Shown here in pieces: positions 59,401 through 64,000 of a DNA stretch of 64,000 nucleotides. The notes beneath the pieces were generated by a model, which worked only from the letters and a program-made list of their open reading frames with translations, had not been told where the DNA came from and did no database searches. Numbering within the stretch: position 1 is the stretch's first letter; each line of letters begins with the position of its first letter. The stretch comes from Imbricaverruca yamaguchii. Lineage: Eukaryota > Arthropoda > Thecostraca > Neoverrucidae. The position numbers were made by a program, and so were the translations under genes. The stretch lies in the NCBI GenBank assembly GCA_034440575.1, contig JAOTOL010001370.1, forward strand, positions 663,501-727,500, given 5' to 3'.

Positions 59401-61765
59401 TGATCGCATGACGTATTGGTGACATGGCGTGGTATGATTGCCCGAAACTAGGGTAGCGGTGCCACTAAGATCTGCAGACAGCGTGCCCATAATGTTTTGG
59501 AAAATTGGACACAATATGGTGATATGTCTTTGGAGTCGAGATGCTATCTGGAACATGGCTCTCTTTATGTGCTTGGTGTCGTTACTGGCTGAAGGTTCTG
59601 TGCATGAAAATCGGTCCTCATGAATGCACGGACCAGTTTGAAAGTACGGAGATATAGACGCGTACTTCGCTGGCGGATCCAGCCGTCAGGTTTTAGAGGC
59701 ACCAAGTCCGTACGGGATATTTCAAGCAGGCCCAGTTGACTGAAAATATACTTTTCTAAGAACTTGAAAACTGGATGGATCTGGAGTGTTTTGAATTTTG
59801 CAGATGCGCTGAAGCAACTTACGGCAAAACAGAACATGGGTGCTACATGACCAATGAAGTCGATGCGCCCTGAAACCCTAATAACTAACTCAAAAACAGA
59901 ACTGGTCCTGTAAGAAGCTGCTATATCTTTGCAGTAAATCAGTGTTGCGTTCAGTTTCAAGGGTTGTTATCCAAGACCTCACGCGATTCGCCAGCTTTTG
60001 CCCAGATTGCTTAGTTCAAATGACCACTAAAGTTTGTTGCAATACTGTATTTATTGATATGTGGGCAGTGGCCCCCGTATACCTTACCTAAATTAGTTAC
60101 GGCGCCAACGTATTTTCAGTTTCATTCGTCAAAAGCAAAGAAGTGAACGACCAAACGGCAAATTGTGTCGACGTTGATTGTCGCTTGGATTGGCAGACAG
60201 CTATAGAAGTTAAGGCAGTGATTTCCCGGGAGTGCTGATTGTTCTGGTCTGGTTTGGCAGGACGAAAGAGACACTGGCAGCTGGTAATTTCATGAGTGTC
60301 ATCAACATCCTGATGCAACTGCGGAAGGTGTGCAATCACCCAGACATGTTCGAGCCGCGGCCGACCGTGTCTCCGTTCCGCATGCAAACTGTGGAATACG
60401 TGACCGCATCACTGGCCTGGAGCGCACTTCAGTACGACCCGTTCAAGGTCCGTATTAAAGTGACAACCAAGCGCATGCCTTTCGTGAACTGACACATACG
60501 TACTGCCATGTATGCATGCTCTGAACAGCTCCCAGGCGTAACCCGGTGCTTCCTACTGATATAGTATAGTCCGTGTTTCCGACAAAGATTCCGTGCATTT
60601 ACTTTCGCTCTTTGATGTGAATCATAGTGAAGGTATTCTTTGGCTGACCTATTCCACTTTTTTAGCGGGAATAGTGAATATTGTGTTTTTATGTATTGCT
60701 ATTCGCTTTTTGTACATCATGTGCATGTAGCTGACATGAGCGCCCGATACAATGTAAATGCAGAGCAATATTTGACTTGGGTATAATTATTATAGTTAAT
60801 ATTGTTTTCCCGCGAACTTTTTGAATTAGTGCACATTGAGCATGTCCAAAATTGATGCTTACAATACATAGCTAATAACTAATAAGGAAATTAACGCACA
60901 TGCAGAGTTGAACAGAGTTGAAACTCAGCAAGATGCATTTATAGTTTGAACACTGAGCGTTTTTTTAAAGAGATCGAGACCCTTGAATCACCAACAGCGA
61001 TATTTAGCAGCGGGACCTGAAGCCTCGAACACGAACGGGCCAGTTTCGTTTCCCGGCAACCACCGTTGACGTTTCCGAGCAGAAAATTTGGCGACAGCAT
61101 GAATATTGCAAATCGTGATAAACAGACTGTGATACAGCCTAGTACCAGATTTCGGTGGTACATTTTGGTATATAATTTAAACATCAACATGTGTGGCTGT
61201 CTTAATTGGAACCATCTTCACCAAAAAGACGGATATACTTCACCATAATATCTTCTACCATTACAAATATTGTCATTTCAGCATGTGGACCTGAGCGTGC
61301 TGAACCTGCTGCTGGCCGACCTGGAGCTGTCGCTGACGGCATTCGCTGCACACCGGACGCGTCGCTTCCAGGCTCCGCGTCGACTAATCGAGGAGGTGGA
61401 CCTGCGGCCGCCGCCGCCACCACGCTGTCCAGCCGGCCGGATCAAGCTGCACGTACGCGCCACGCCGCCGGCGGCCGGAGCTGCGCCGCCGCGTCCGGCG
61501 CTGCCGCCGGCCGTGCCGGCACCGGTGCCACTGCGCGGCTACGCGCTGCAGGTGGTGCAGGGCGGCGTGGTGAAGACGATTCCGCTCTCGTCGCTGAGTG
61601 GCGTCGGCGGCGGCCCGCTGGCGGTGCAGATCCAGCAGACGGTGCACGGCCGCCGTCTGGCTTCGGCCGTCTGTTCGGCTGGCCTGGTGCTACAGCCCGG
61701 CAAGGCGGTGCTCACACAGGCACGGCCGCTCGGCAATGGCTCGCGGCTCACTACGCCCGCGACAG
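35582..61765 (+). CDS. dom: Domino/SRCAP-type SNF2 chromatin remodeller, 5' part of gene (11 exons, continues past window)
   Basis: Eleven exons join in frame to give about 1,189 residues; every exon pair has compatible intron phase (0, 1, 0, 1, 0, 0, 2, 0, 2, 0, then 1 at the open end). Order of domains: conserved N-terminal block (about residues 115-170), HSA domain (about 298-380), two DDEETI/DDEDTI acidic segments each followed by an LxLDDVL/LPLDELL-like helix, a long Asp/Glu stretch (about 596-642), then SNF2 lobe 1 with Walker A GLGKT (735-739), DEAQ box (835-838) and TGTPLQN (863-869), and the start of the Pro/Ala-rich insertion that separates the lobes in this family. The canonical GLGKT and DEAQ argue for SRCAP/Domino rather than vertebrate EP400, which departs from these motifs. 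By family knowledge this is the nuclear ATPase of SWR1/Tip60-type complexes that exchanges H2A for H2A.Z-type histones. Lobe 2 and any C-terminal domains are not in the window. Confidence 0.93.
36060..36451. repeat. Degenerate tandem repeat in dom intron 1, running up to the exon 2 acceptor
   Basis: Units of about 30-38 bp built on TCATTTATCATTGTTTCGGTGGTGTTAG recur through the segment. The exon 2 acceptor (GGTGGCATTTCAG) lies inside the last unit. A segment at 36307-36355 (CGTCTGCCGGTGGCTTGCTGC) resembles the start of exon 2 (CATCTGCTGGTGGCGTGCTGC). Confidence 0.8.
36452..36962 (+). CDS. dom: dom exon 2 (N-terminal conserved block)
   Basis: The acceptor is TTTCAG at 36446-36451 and the donor AAAG|GTGAGG at 36963, leaving phase 1. 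It starts with Ser/Pro/Thr-rich sequence and a basic [10 protein letters not shown] patch that looks like a nuclear localisation signal. It then has the family block in which a helical segment ([20 protein letters not shown]) leads into [17 protein letters not shown] and a basic FLNYKKR run. EP400 and Domino carry the equivalent helix and an LFFLQ..GNMMD motif ahead of the HSA domain. An acidic DSDDDDAPE run follows. The first roughly 40 bp of the exon resemble an intronic segment about 140 bp upstream, so the exon start overlaps a local repeat and is less certain than the rest. Confidence 0.85.
37757..38495. repeat. Dispersed 0.75-0.9-kb repeat, copy 2
   Basis: Second copy of 29330-30223, in the large dom intron 2. 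It lacks the roughly 131-bp stretch found in copy 1. The two have diverged by a modest number of substitutions and small gaps. Confidence 0.85.
39106..39870 (+). pseudogene. LINE ORF1 (gag-like) remnant
   Basis: Frame-shifting Pro/Ser-rich sequence contains [17 protein letters not shown] and later [20 protein letters not shown], which would be the C-terminal part of ORF1 of a Jockey-type LINE. It lies directly upstream of the endonuclease-RT region in the same orientation. No CCHC knuckles are recognisable. The 5' end of the element was not located. Confidence 0.55.
40026..40680 (+). pseudogene. Jockey-type LINE ORF2, endonuclease domain (disrupted)
   Basis: From an ATG at 40026 the frame gives [27 protein letters not shown], then [12 protein letters not shown] and [11 protein letters not shown]. 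These are the N-RGL, LQETK, GGV and GDFNAHH motifs of apurinic-type LINE endonucleases. The catalytic Glu of LQETK is Gly at residue 38 (one base change, GAA to GGA), so the domain would be inactive. After residue 160 the frame shifts, and DLSLCSPQL and [11 protein letters not shown] (the SDH motif) are read in other frames, with a TAG between. Confidence 0.85.
40849..41004 (+). mobile_element. tRNA-derived SINE inserted in LINE ORF2
   Basis: A 156-bp insert with tRNA-like head: GGCGTCG acceptor (40851-40857) pairing with CGATGCC, A box TAGCTCAGTGGTTAAG, and T arm CGGGG-TTCGATT-CCCCG. The anticodon arm does not fold normally, so it is not a functional tRNA. The tail is GGCGACGCTGTATGGCC...AATCCAATCC. 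A 15-bp target duplication flanks it: AACTCCATTCCACTT (40834-40848) and AACTCCATTCCTCTT (41005-41019). The LINE frame resumes after it. Confidence 0.92.
41020..41900 (+). pseudogene. Jockey-type LINE ORF2, N-terminal reverse transcriptase region, truncated
   Basis: In shifting frames: [20 protein letters not shown], then [20 protein letters not shown], then [20 protein letters not shown] and [20 protein letters not shown]. These are the regions before and at RT motifs 1-2 (IPIxKPGKD, SYRPISL, QxGFRxxRxTxD). A TGA (41641-41643) replaces a Trp codon, and at least two frameshifts are present. Recognisable LINE sequence stops near 41895, before the catalytic YADD motif, so the element is 3'-truncated or interrupted. 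Confidence 0.85.
42205..42281. repeat. (TA)n microsatellite
   Basis: TA array from about 42231 to 42281 with imperfect TATG units before it. Confidence 0.97.
42282..42960. other. Intronic sequence with a LINE/SINE tail copy at about 42680-42725
   Basis: GCAGTCGATGCGCCCCTAAAC...AATAACTAATT at about 42697-42727 is the shared retroposon tail. I found no clear target duplication here. Nothing coding. Confidence 0.55.
42961..43190. mobile_element. Foldback element, about 230 bp with roughly 90-bp inverted arms
   Basis: The left arm from CCTATGATGACATTTCCTCG to about 43049 matches the reverse complement of the arm ending CGTCATAGG at 43190. The match includes a perfect AAAGTTACTTGTTCTTGGTG core. 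The loop of about 50 bp holds a T run at 43080-43097. It would form a long hairpin if transcribed as part of dom pre-mRNA. Confidence 0.88.
43815..43864 (+). mobile_element. 50-bp retroposon 3'-tail insertion with 10-bp target duplication
   Basis: Flanked by GTAACTAGAT at 43805-43814 and 43865-43874. The insert reads GCTGCATGACCGACGCAGTC and ends AATAACTAACAC. Confidence 0.85.
44021..44160 (+). CDS. dom: dom exon 3 (Gly/Ala-rich linker)
   Basis: The exon lies between GCGTCTGCAG (ends 44020) and CAG|GTGCGT (44161). It supplies two bases to complete the split Gly codon from exon 2 and ends in phase 0, matching exon 4 exactly. The 46 residues are Gly/Ala/Val-rich, then Ser/Thr/His-rich, and end HMVEKAKQ. 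No domain is visible; this is the variable linker before the HSA domain. The evidence is GC-rich coding composition, good splice sites and phase agreement on both sides. Linkers of this kind are poorly conserved, so homology alone would not find it. Confidence 0.8.
44851..44949. repeat. (CA)n(TA)n microsatellite just before dom exon 4
   Basis: CA-rich from 44851, pure CA about 44894-44916, TA to 44949. The exon 4 acceptor is about 50 bp further on. Confidence 0.97.
44998..45583 (+). CDS. dom: dom exon 4 (HSA domain)
   Basis: The acceptor CACTTTTTCAG ends at 44997 and the donor GATG|GTGAGA begins at 45584 (phase 1). The exon opens with LEDGNATDP and an amphipathic stretch with [19 protein letters not shown]. 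This leads into the HSA core: [44 protein letters not shown]. It continues through [17 protein letters not shown] to the [19 protein letters not shown] helix typical of SRCAP and Domino. In the family the HSA domain binds actin and actin-related proteins (Arp4) that couple the ATPase to the rest of the complex. The phrases are nearly diagnostic, making this one of the strongest exons. A CA/TA microsatellite ends only about 50 bp before the acceptor. Confidence 0.95.
45584..47959. other. dom intron 4, first part; no gene, TTAGG-type cluster
   Basis: CCTAA/CCTAACC words cluster at about 46675-46735 and again near 46817 (CTAACCTAACATAC, AACCTAACCTAATCTG). An AT-rich tract lies at about 47613-47688. 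No coding evidence besides the flanking exons. Confidence 0.45.
47960..48239. mobile_element. hAT-type MITE, family copy 3
   Basis: Same element as 28312-28589 (CAGTGTAAAATTATTCACC...GCAATTTTAGGACACTG), 280 bp. A perfect 8-bp target duplication GTGTGATG lies at 47952-47959 and 48240-48247. It is in dom intron 4, about 210 bp before exon 5. Confidence 0.92.
48459..48658 (+). CDS. dom: dom exon 5 (first acidic DDEETI segment)
   Basis: The acceptor TTCTTTGACAG ends at 48458; two bases complete the Gly codon split after exon 4. The donor CAG|GTGAGG begins at 48659, phase 0. The peptide [19 protein letters not shown] is followed by a helix ending [24 protein letters not shown] proteins have a matching DDEETI segment with an LPxxxLE helix C-terminal to the HSA domain; in yeast Swr1 the comparable acidic region contacts H2A.Z-H2B dimers. 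That histone-binding role is transferred from the family, not shown here. The spacing and phase fit exons 4 and 6. Confidence 0.9.
49185..49330. repeat. 73-bp tandem duplication
   Basis: CTGGCATG-AT-CATGCCTTTT...GAGCTCTGTGTGCCCTCCG at 49185-49257 is repeated at 49258-49330 with only a few differences. It lies in dom intron 5. An open frame through both copies is not supported as coding. Confidence 0.92.
50338..50592. repeat. (TA)n and (TAGATA)n microsatellite
   Basis: About 255 bp of TA and TAGATA units in dom intron 5, ending roughly 190 bp before exon 6. Confidence 0.97.
50784..50921 (+). CDS. dom: dom exon 6 (second acidic DDEDTI segment)
   Basis: Two AGs are available, at 50769-50770 and 50782-50783. 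Only the second keeps frame with exon 5 (phase 0), because the first would reach a stop at the CGATGA. The exon reads [20 protein letters not shown], then [26 protein letters not shown], and ends at GAG|GTGGGC (50922). The pattern of a DDEDTI core followed by a short acidic helix repeats that of exon 5 and matches the second acidic block of SRCAP. The split from exon 7 falls in the middle of the conserved element, so the two exons must be read together. Confidence 0.85.
50922..52934. other. dom intron 6, first part; retroposon tails, no gene
   Basis: A tail copy at about 51116-51177 (GCTGCATGGCCGACGCTGTC...AATAACCAACC) has a possible 8-bp duplication ACTGTAAA at 51108-51115 and 51178-51185. 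Another diverged tail lies at about 51457-51487 (TTAGTCGACGCTCC...AATAATCAATG). The remainder is unremarkable. Confidence 0.5.
52935..53223. repeat. Tandem repeat, unit about 99 bp, nearly three copies
   Basis: GGGAAATCGTAGTACCTTGG recurs at 53034 and 53133 with an older copy at about 52940. Each unit ends ATTTATTTTGAACA-TGG. The last copy ends about 130 bp before dom exon 7. The two right-hand copies are nearly identical. Confidence 0.92.
53351..54222 (+). CDS. dom: dom exon 7 (acidic tract and SNF2 lobe 1, Walker A and DEAQ box)
   Basis: The acceptor TATGTGGTGCAG ends at 53350 (phase 0) and the donor AAG|GTACGT begins at 54223 (phase 2). It opens [16 protein letters not shown], then has about 47 residues dominated by Asp/Glu (encoded at about 53435-53580), then the SNF2_N domain: [17 protein letters not shown] (Q motif region), [18 protein letters not shown] (Walker A, motif I), [19 protein letters not shown] (Ia), [15 protein letters not shown], and [19 protein letters not shown] (motif II). 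All catalytic residues expected of an active DNA-translocating ATPase are present. Codon use is GC-rich, unlike the surrounding intron. This exon settles the identity of the gene. Confidence 0.97.
54897..55083 (+). CDS. dom: dom exon 8 (SNF2 motif III)
   Basis: The acceptor TGTTTTGCAG ends at 54896; one base completes the Arg codon split after exon 7, and the donor AAG|GTCAGC is at 55084 (phase 0). The peptide contains [20 protein letters not shown] (motif III) and continues [20 protein letters not shown], then [22 protein letters not shown]. This is almost the family consensus for SRCAP/Domino/Swr1. The next exon starts with VLRPFLLRR, exactly as expected. Confidence 0.97.
55685..55821 (+). 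CDS. dom: dom exon 9 (end of SNF2 lobe 1)
   Basis: The acceptor GATGCTGACAG ends at 55684 and the donor CCAA|GTAAGC at 55822 (phase 2). The peptide [20 protein letters not shown] is followed by [25 protein letters not shown]. [21 protein letters not shown] is a signature of the SNF2 family, and the [15 protein letters not shown] continuation is specific to the SWR1 subgroup. The intron that follows is 4.4 kb and filled with repeats. Confidence 0.96.
55822..57370. other. dom intron 9, first part; repeat traces only
   Basis: 56815-56885 resembles 34890-34960 (TATGGACTGGACTTGCTTAAG). 57050-57245 is a copy of the TTAGG-associated repeat (TTATGTTAGGTTA, then GTGAACTGAAAAGTATGCAA). No coding evidence. 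Confidence 0.5.
57385..57475 (+). mobile_element. 5'-truncated SINE with 13-bp target duplication
   Basis: A 91-bp insert (TCGCTACTCTTCGCCCGCGA...AACCAATAACCAACC) is flanked by AAGGCCACATGGA at 57372-57384 and 57476-57488. It matches the body and tail of the SINE at 12628-12786 and lacks the tRNA head. Confidence 0.9.
57489..58435. other. dom intron 9, middle; nothing recognised
   Basis: Short local repeats of CATATAAGTGGCA at about 57560-57610; otherwise featureless. Confidence 0.4.
58436..58490 (+). mobile_element. 55-bp retroposon 3'-tail insertion with 9-bp target duplication
   Basis: Flanked by GAAGATGGC at 58427-58435 and 58491-58499. The insert contains GCAGTTGATGCGCCCTAAAA and ends AATAACTAACTG. 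Confidence 0.85.
58500..59825. other. dom intron 9, later part; nothing coding
   Basis: A diverged LINE tail lies at about 58752-58790 (GCGAATGATCAGTTCTGGTC, then GAAGCACCCTAAAGCCCAAA), close to the 3' end of the LINE at 28.8 kb. The rest is unremarkable. Confidence 0.45.
59836..59892 (+). mobile_element. 57-bp retroposon 3'-tail insertion with 10-bp target duplication
   Basis: Flanked by AAAACAGAAC at 59826-59835 and 59893-59902. The insert ends CCCTGAAACCCTAATAACTA plus a few bases. Confidence 0.82.
60261..60447 (+). CDS. dom: dom exon 10 ([19 protein letters not shown] block)
   Basis: The acceptor GGTTTGGCAG ends at 60260; one base completes the Lys codon split after exon 9, and the donor AAG|GTCCGT is at 60448 (phase 0). 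The peptide [20 protein letters not shown] continues [20 protein letters not shown] and ends SALQYDPFK. The central block is nearly invariant in SWR1-type ATPases and lies just before the long insertion that separates the two helicase lobes. Confidence 0.96.
61282..61765 (+). CDS. dom: dom exon 11 (start of inter-lobe insertion, Pro/Ala-rich)
   Basis: The acceptor TGTCATTTCAG ends at 61281 (phase 0) and the donor ACAG|GTACGC at 61766 (phase 1). It begins [20 protein letters not shown] and continues [14 protein letters not shown], which matches the conserved start of the insertion in Domino. It then becomes very GC-rich and Pro/Ala-rich, with a later block [15 protein letters not shown] and [13 protein letters not shown]. 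This block resembles the GEVVxIxQLASL...FQxQGxxxxL motif of SRCAP and EP400 insertions. No further exon is evident between 61766 and 64000, so the downstream intron is at least 2.2 kb and the rest of the gene is outside the window. Confidence 0.92.
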
Positions 61766-63073
61766 GTACGCCACTCAACGGGTTACGTACATCCATACGG
61801 TCCGCTGGTACGGCAATCCCTTATCTCCTGGGCATGCCCTGCATGGCACCGGGCGACGTCCGTACACTCCCGTCACTCCTCAGGGCATCCTATTCCAGTG
61901 CCTTATTATTTGGCTGCGTGTTTTCTCGTACGTCATCTTGATTTCCCCTCGGTTAGGCAGTACGGGTGACATTTAAACCAACTTCATAGTCGTAGAGAGA
62001 AGTATTCAAACTTATTTTCTTAATTACAATTAGGGACCCTCCTACCCACCTGGGGCCAATCATGGCCGTCCCTTCCCGCTGCGCACTTATTAGCATAAGT
62101 CTCACCTCGCCTATCCCATCTCTGTATTGTCAAGTTTCTAATAATAATGATTCTCAGATCTAAGTTCATTCACCATATTTGTAGATCCATTCAATGAGGT
62201 ACTCTCCATTGCGTTATCAGCAGTGATATTCGTGAAATACGGCATACTACTTCCTGAGCACTGAATCGACATCCTTCCCGAAGAAGTATCGACATCGTGC
62301 TTCTTGGCGTGTGTGTGTGAGGACCTCATTTATACATGGGATACGTATGAACAGTATCCCGTGTATAAATATCGTGCTTATGCTTACCATAACAGATACG
62401 GGATCGTGATGACCAGCTTTCTGTAGTGCAATTCCAGGTAAAGGGTTACCTAAGACGTATTATTTTATACAATGCCAGGTTAAAGCATATATATTTGCAG
62501 CATTATTGCTGATATCAGTATCCCCACATTAGTTACCCCTGAAAGCACACAAAACGTGAAGTTCTATGTACGCAATTGTCTCATAATTGAGTTCCAAGGA
62601 CCAAAGTACTTTAAACACCATTATTTCCATGGCGATTTCGATATCCTGCTGTATTCGTTTCGACATCTCACACCTAACGATAAACCTATGTTTTAGCTCT
62701 GGTCAGCAAGCATCCTATTCTATTAATCATCAACCCTTTCATTTAAGCCTGTTAGCGTTTATCTGTCTTACACCTGGACTTTTCACTTGGATTGATGTGC
62801 ATTGTTCAGAATGACGATGTCTAGTGTTTGTTCCAACCATGCCAGTCCTTAATCCCCAATACTTCAGGCAGTGCATATAATGTCTAAAGCCTCCCATATT
62901 CTAGATTGTGTAGTCAACTGATATGTCTGGTACTTTTGCGCTTAATTCGTACGGCCATATCTATATGCCTTTCTAATGAATGAGCACATGCATGCACAGT
63001 ATGCCAAGTGGGATCGCTCGTGGGTAACTGACAATTCCTTTTTTCGTAACTTCCCTGCTGTGGTATTGACCAC
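61766..63073. other. dom intron after exon 11; repeat copy and hairpin
   Basis: 62240-62700 is the second copy of the 32.8-33.3 kb repeat. A 17-bp hairpin with a 9-nt loop lies at 62328-62370 (arms ATTTATACATGGGATAC and GTATCCCGTGTATAAAT, one mismatch). No further dom exon was recognised. Confidence 0.5.
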
Positions 63074-63350
63074 CAGTGTAAAAAAATTGACCATGTAGCC
63101 TGGAAATTCACAGTTAATGGAATTGTGCTATTTCATCCTTGTCTTAGGCTTTTACCATTTTGCTACATGTGTGGGCAGTCATTATATACACAACTGCTAA
63201 AAATGTAAAATGCATGTGACTGAAGTGAAAGGCATTCCGATTTTTTAATCCTTAAGTGGCGATCCTTTATTTTCTTCCAATCTATCACTATTCCCAAGCA
63301 ATTTCTTTCTTCATCCACACAGTTAATGGTGAAGTAATTTTAGGACACTG
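63074..63350. mobile_element. hAT-type MITE, family copy 4
   Basis: 277 bp, ends CAGTGTAAAAAAATTGACC and TTTTAGGACACTG. Perfect 8-bp target duplication TTGACCAC at 63066-63073 and 63351-63358. Closest to the copy at 28312 (few differences across the whole length). Confidence 0.93.
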
Positions 63351-63432
63351 TTGACCACTCATATTTATTATTGCTAGCTGTCCAATCACTGTTACTAGCT
63401 TGGTTACAAGTTGTAACCCAGTTGTTGTTGTC

Positions 63433-63495
63433 CAAGAGACCTTAGATTGGAGCATCATTGTAACTTACAATGCTGCTCCGATCTAAGGTCTCTTG
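63433..63495. repeat. 63-bp near-perfect palindrome with a third arm copy downstream
   Basis: The left arm CAAGAGACCTTAGATTGGAG... (63433-63463) and right arm (63465-63495) pair with two mismatches around a single central base. The right arm plus about 50 bp following it is repeated at about 63764-63835 (CCGATCTAAGGTCTCTTG, GATGCTCC/AATGCTCC, TTAATACTTCATTCA). Confidence 0.88.
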
Positions 63496-64000
63496 AAATT
63501 GATGCTCCTTTAATGTTAATACTTCATTCACATTTATTCAGATTCAGATTCAGATTGATGCCTACAATTTCCAGAAAGTTGCAATGCATGGTCTCGCAGA
63601 TCGAAAGCCATCCCTGAAAAGATTGTTTGTCAAGATGAGAGAACATTCTCCCTCAGAAATTGTCGAACATTCGACCATGCAAACGGGTGAGGATAAGATG
63701 GCCTACACATTTCTGCTGAGTATTATTACCGTCCTGACCACTTTGGCACACTAGCTGGGTTGCAATGCCGCTCCGATCTAAGGTCTCTTGGAACTAATGC
63801 TCCTTTAACGTTAATACTTCATTCAAATTTATTCACACCTTTAAGATCTGCCCCATATAATTATTCATAATGTCGAGGTTCACTTGTTGGAGCTCGAGCT
63901 TAATGTCGTTTAGAGCTAGCTAAGTTGCTCCTGAGCTAATAACTAAAACGCGCCAGATCCACTAGTAAATGAGACGTAGAAAAATACGTCACCCCACCTG

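Overview
This is a eukaryotic (animal) genomic window of low gene density. Introns are several kilobases long, exons are GC-rich with GT/AG splice sites, and the rest is mostly degraded transposable elements, minisatellites and microsatellites. Clusters of TTAGG/CCTAA-type motifs and Jockey-type LINE debris fit an arthropod, but that is inference; no marker in the window fixes the species.

The main gene is on the + strand from about 35.6 kb to beyond the right edge. Eleven exons (35582-35707, 36452-36962, 44021-44160, 44998-45583, 48459-48658, 50784-50921, 53351-54222, 54897-55083, 55685-55821, 60261-60447, 61282-61765) join with matching intron phases at every junction. They encode about 1,189 residues of a Domino/SRCAP-type chromatin-remodelling ATPase: N-terminal conserved block, HSA domain, acidic segments, and the first SNF2 lobe with Walker A, DEAQ box and TGTP motif, followed by the start of the large insertion between the two helicase lobes. 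The second lobe must lie downstream of position 64000.

A second + strand gene is represented by what look like its last two exons (1947-2088 and 11528-11682). They join in phase and end in a hydrophobic C-terminus and a stop; I do not recognise the family. Its putative 9.4-kb intron carries an 18-bp minisatellite of about 1.3 kb (3760-5056) and other repeats.

From 12 to 35 kb I see almost only mobile-element remains: tRNA-derived SINEs, a Ty3-like pol remnant (19.4-20.6 kb), a 5'-truncated Jockey-type LINE (28.1-28.9 kb) and a 1.3-kb hAT-type element (30251-31571) with a MITE nested inside it. A further Jockey-type LINE with a SINE inserted in it sits in the large dom intron (39.1-41.9 kb). 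One hAT-type MITE family has four full copies, each with an 8-bp target duplication. A LINE/SINE 3' tail occurs repeatedly as tiny 31-60 bp insertions, each with its own target-site duplication; this is the most unusual pattern in the window.
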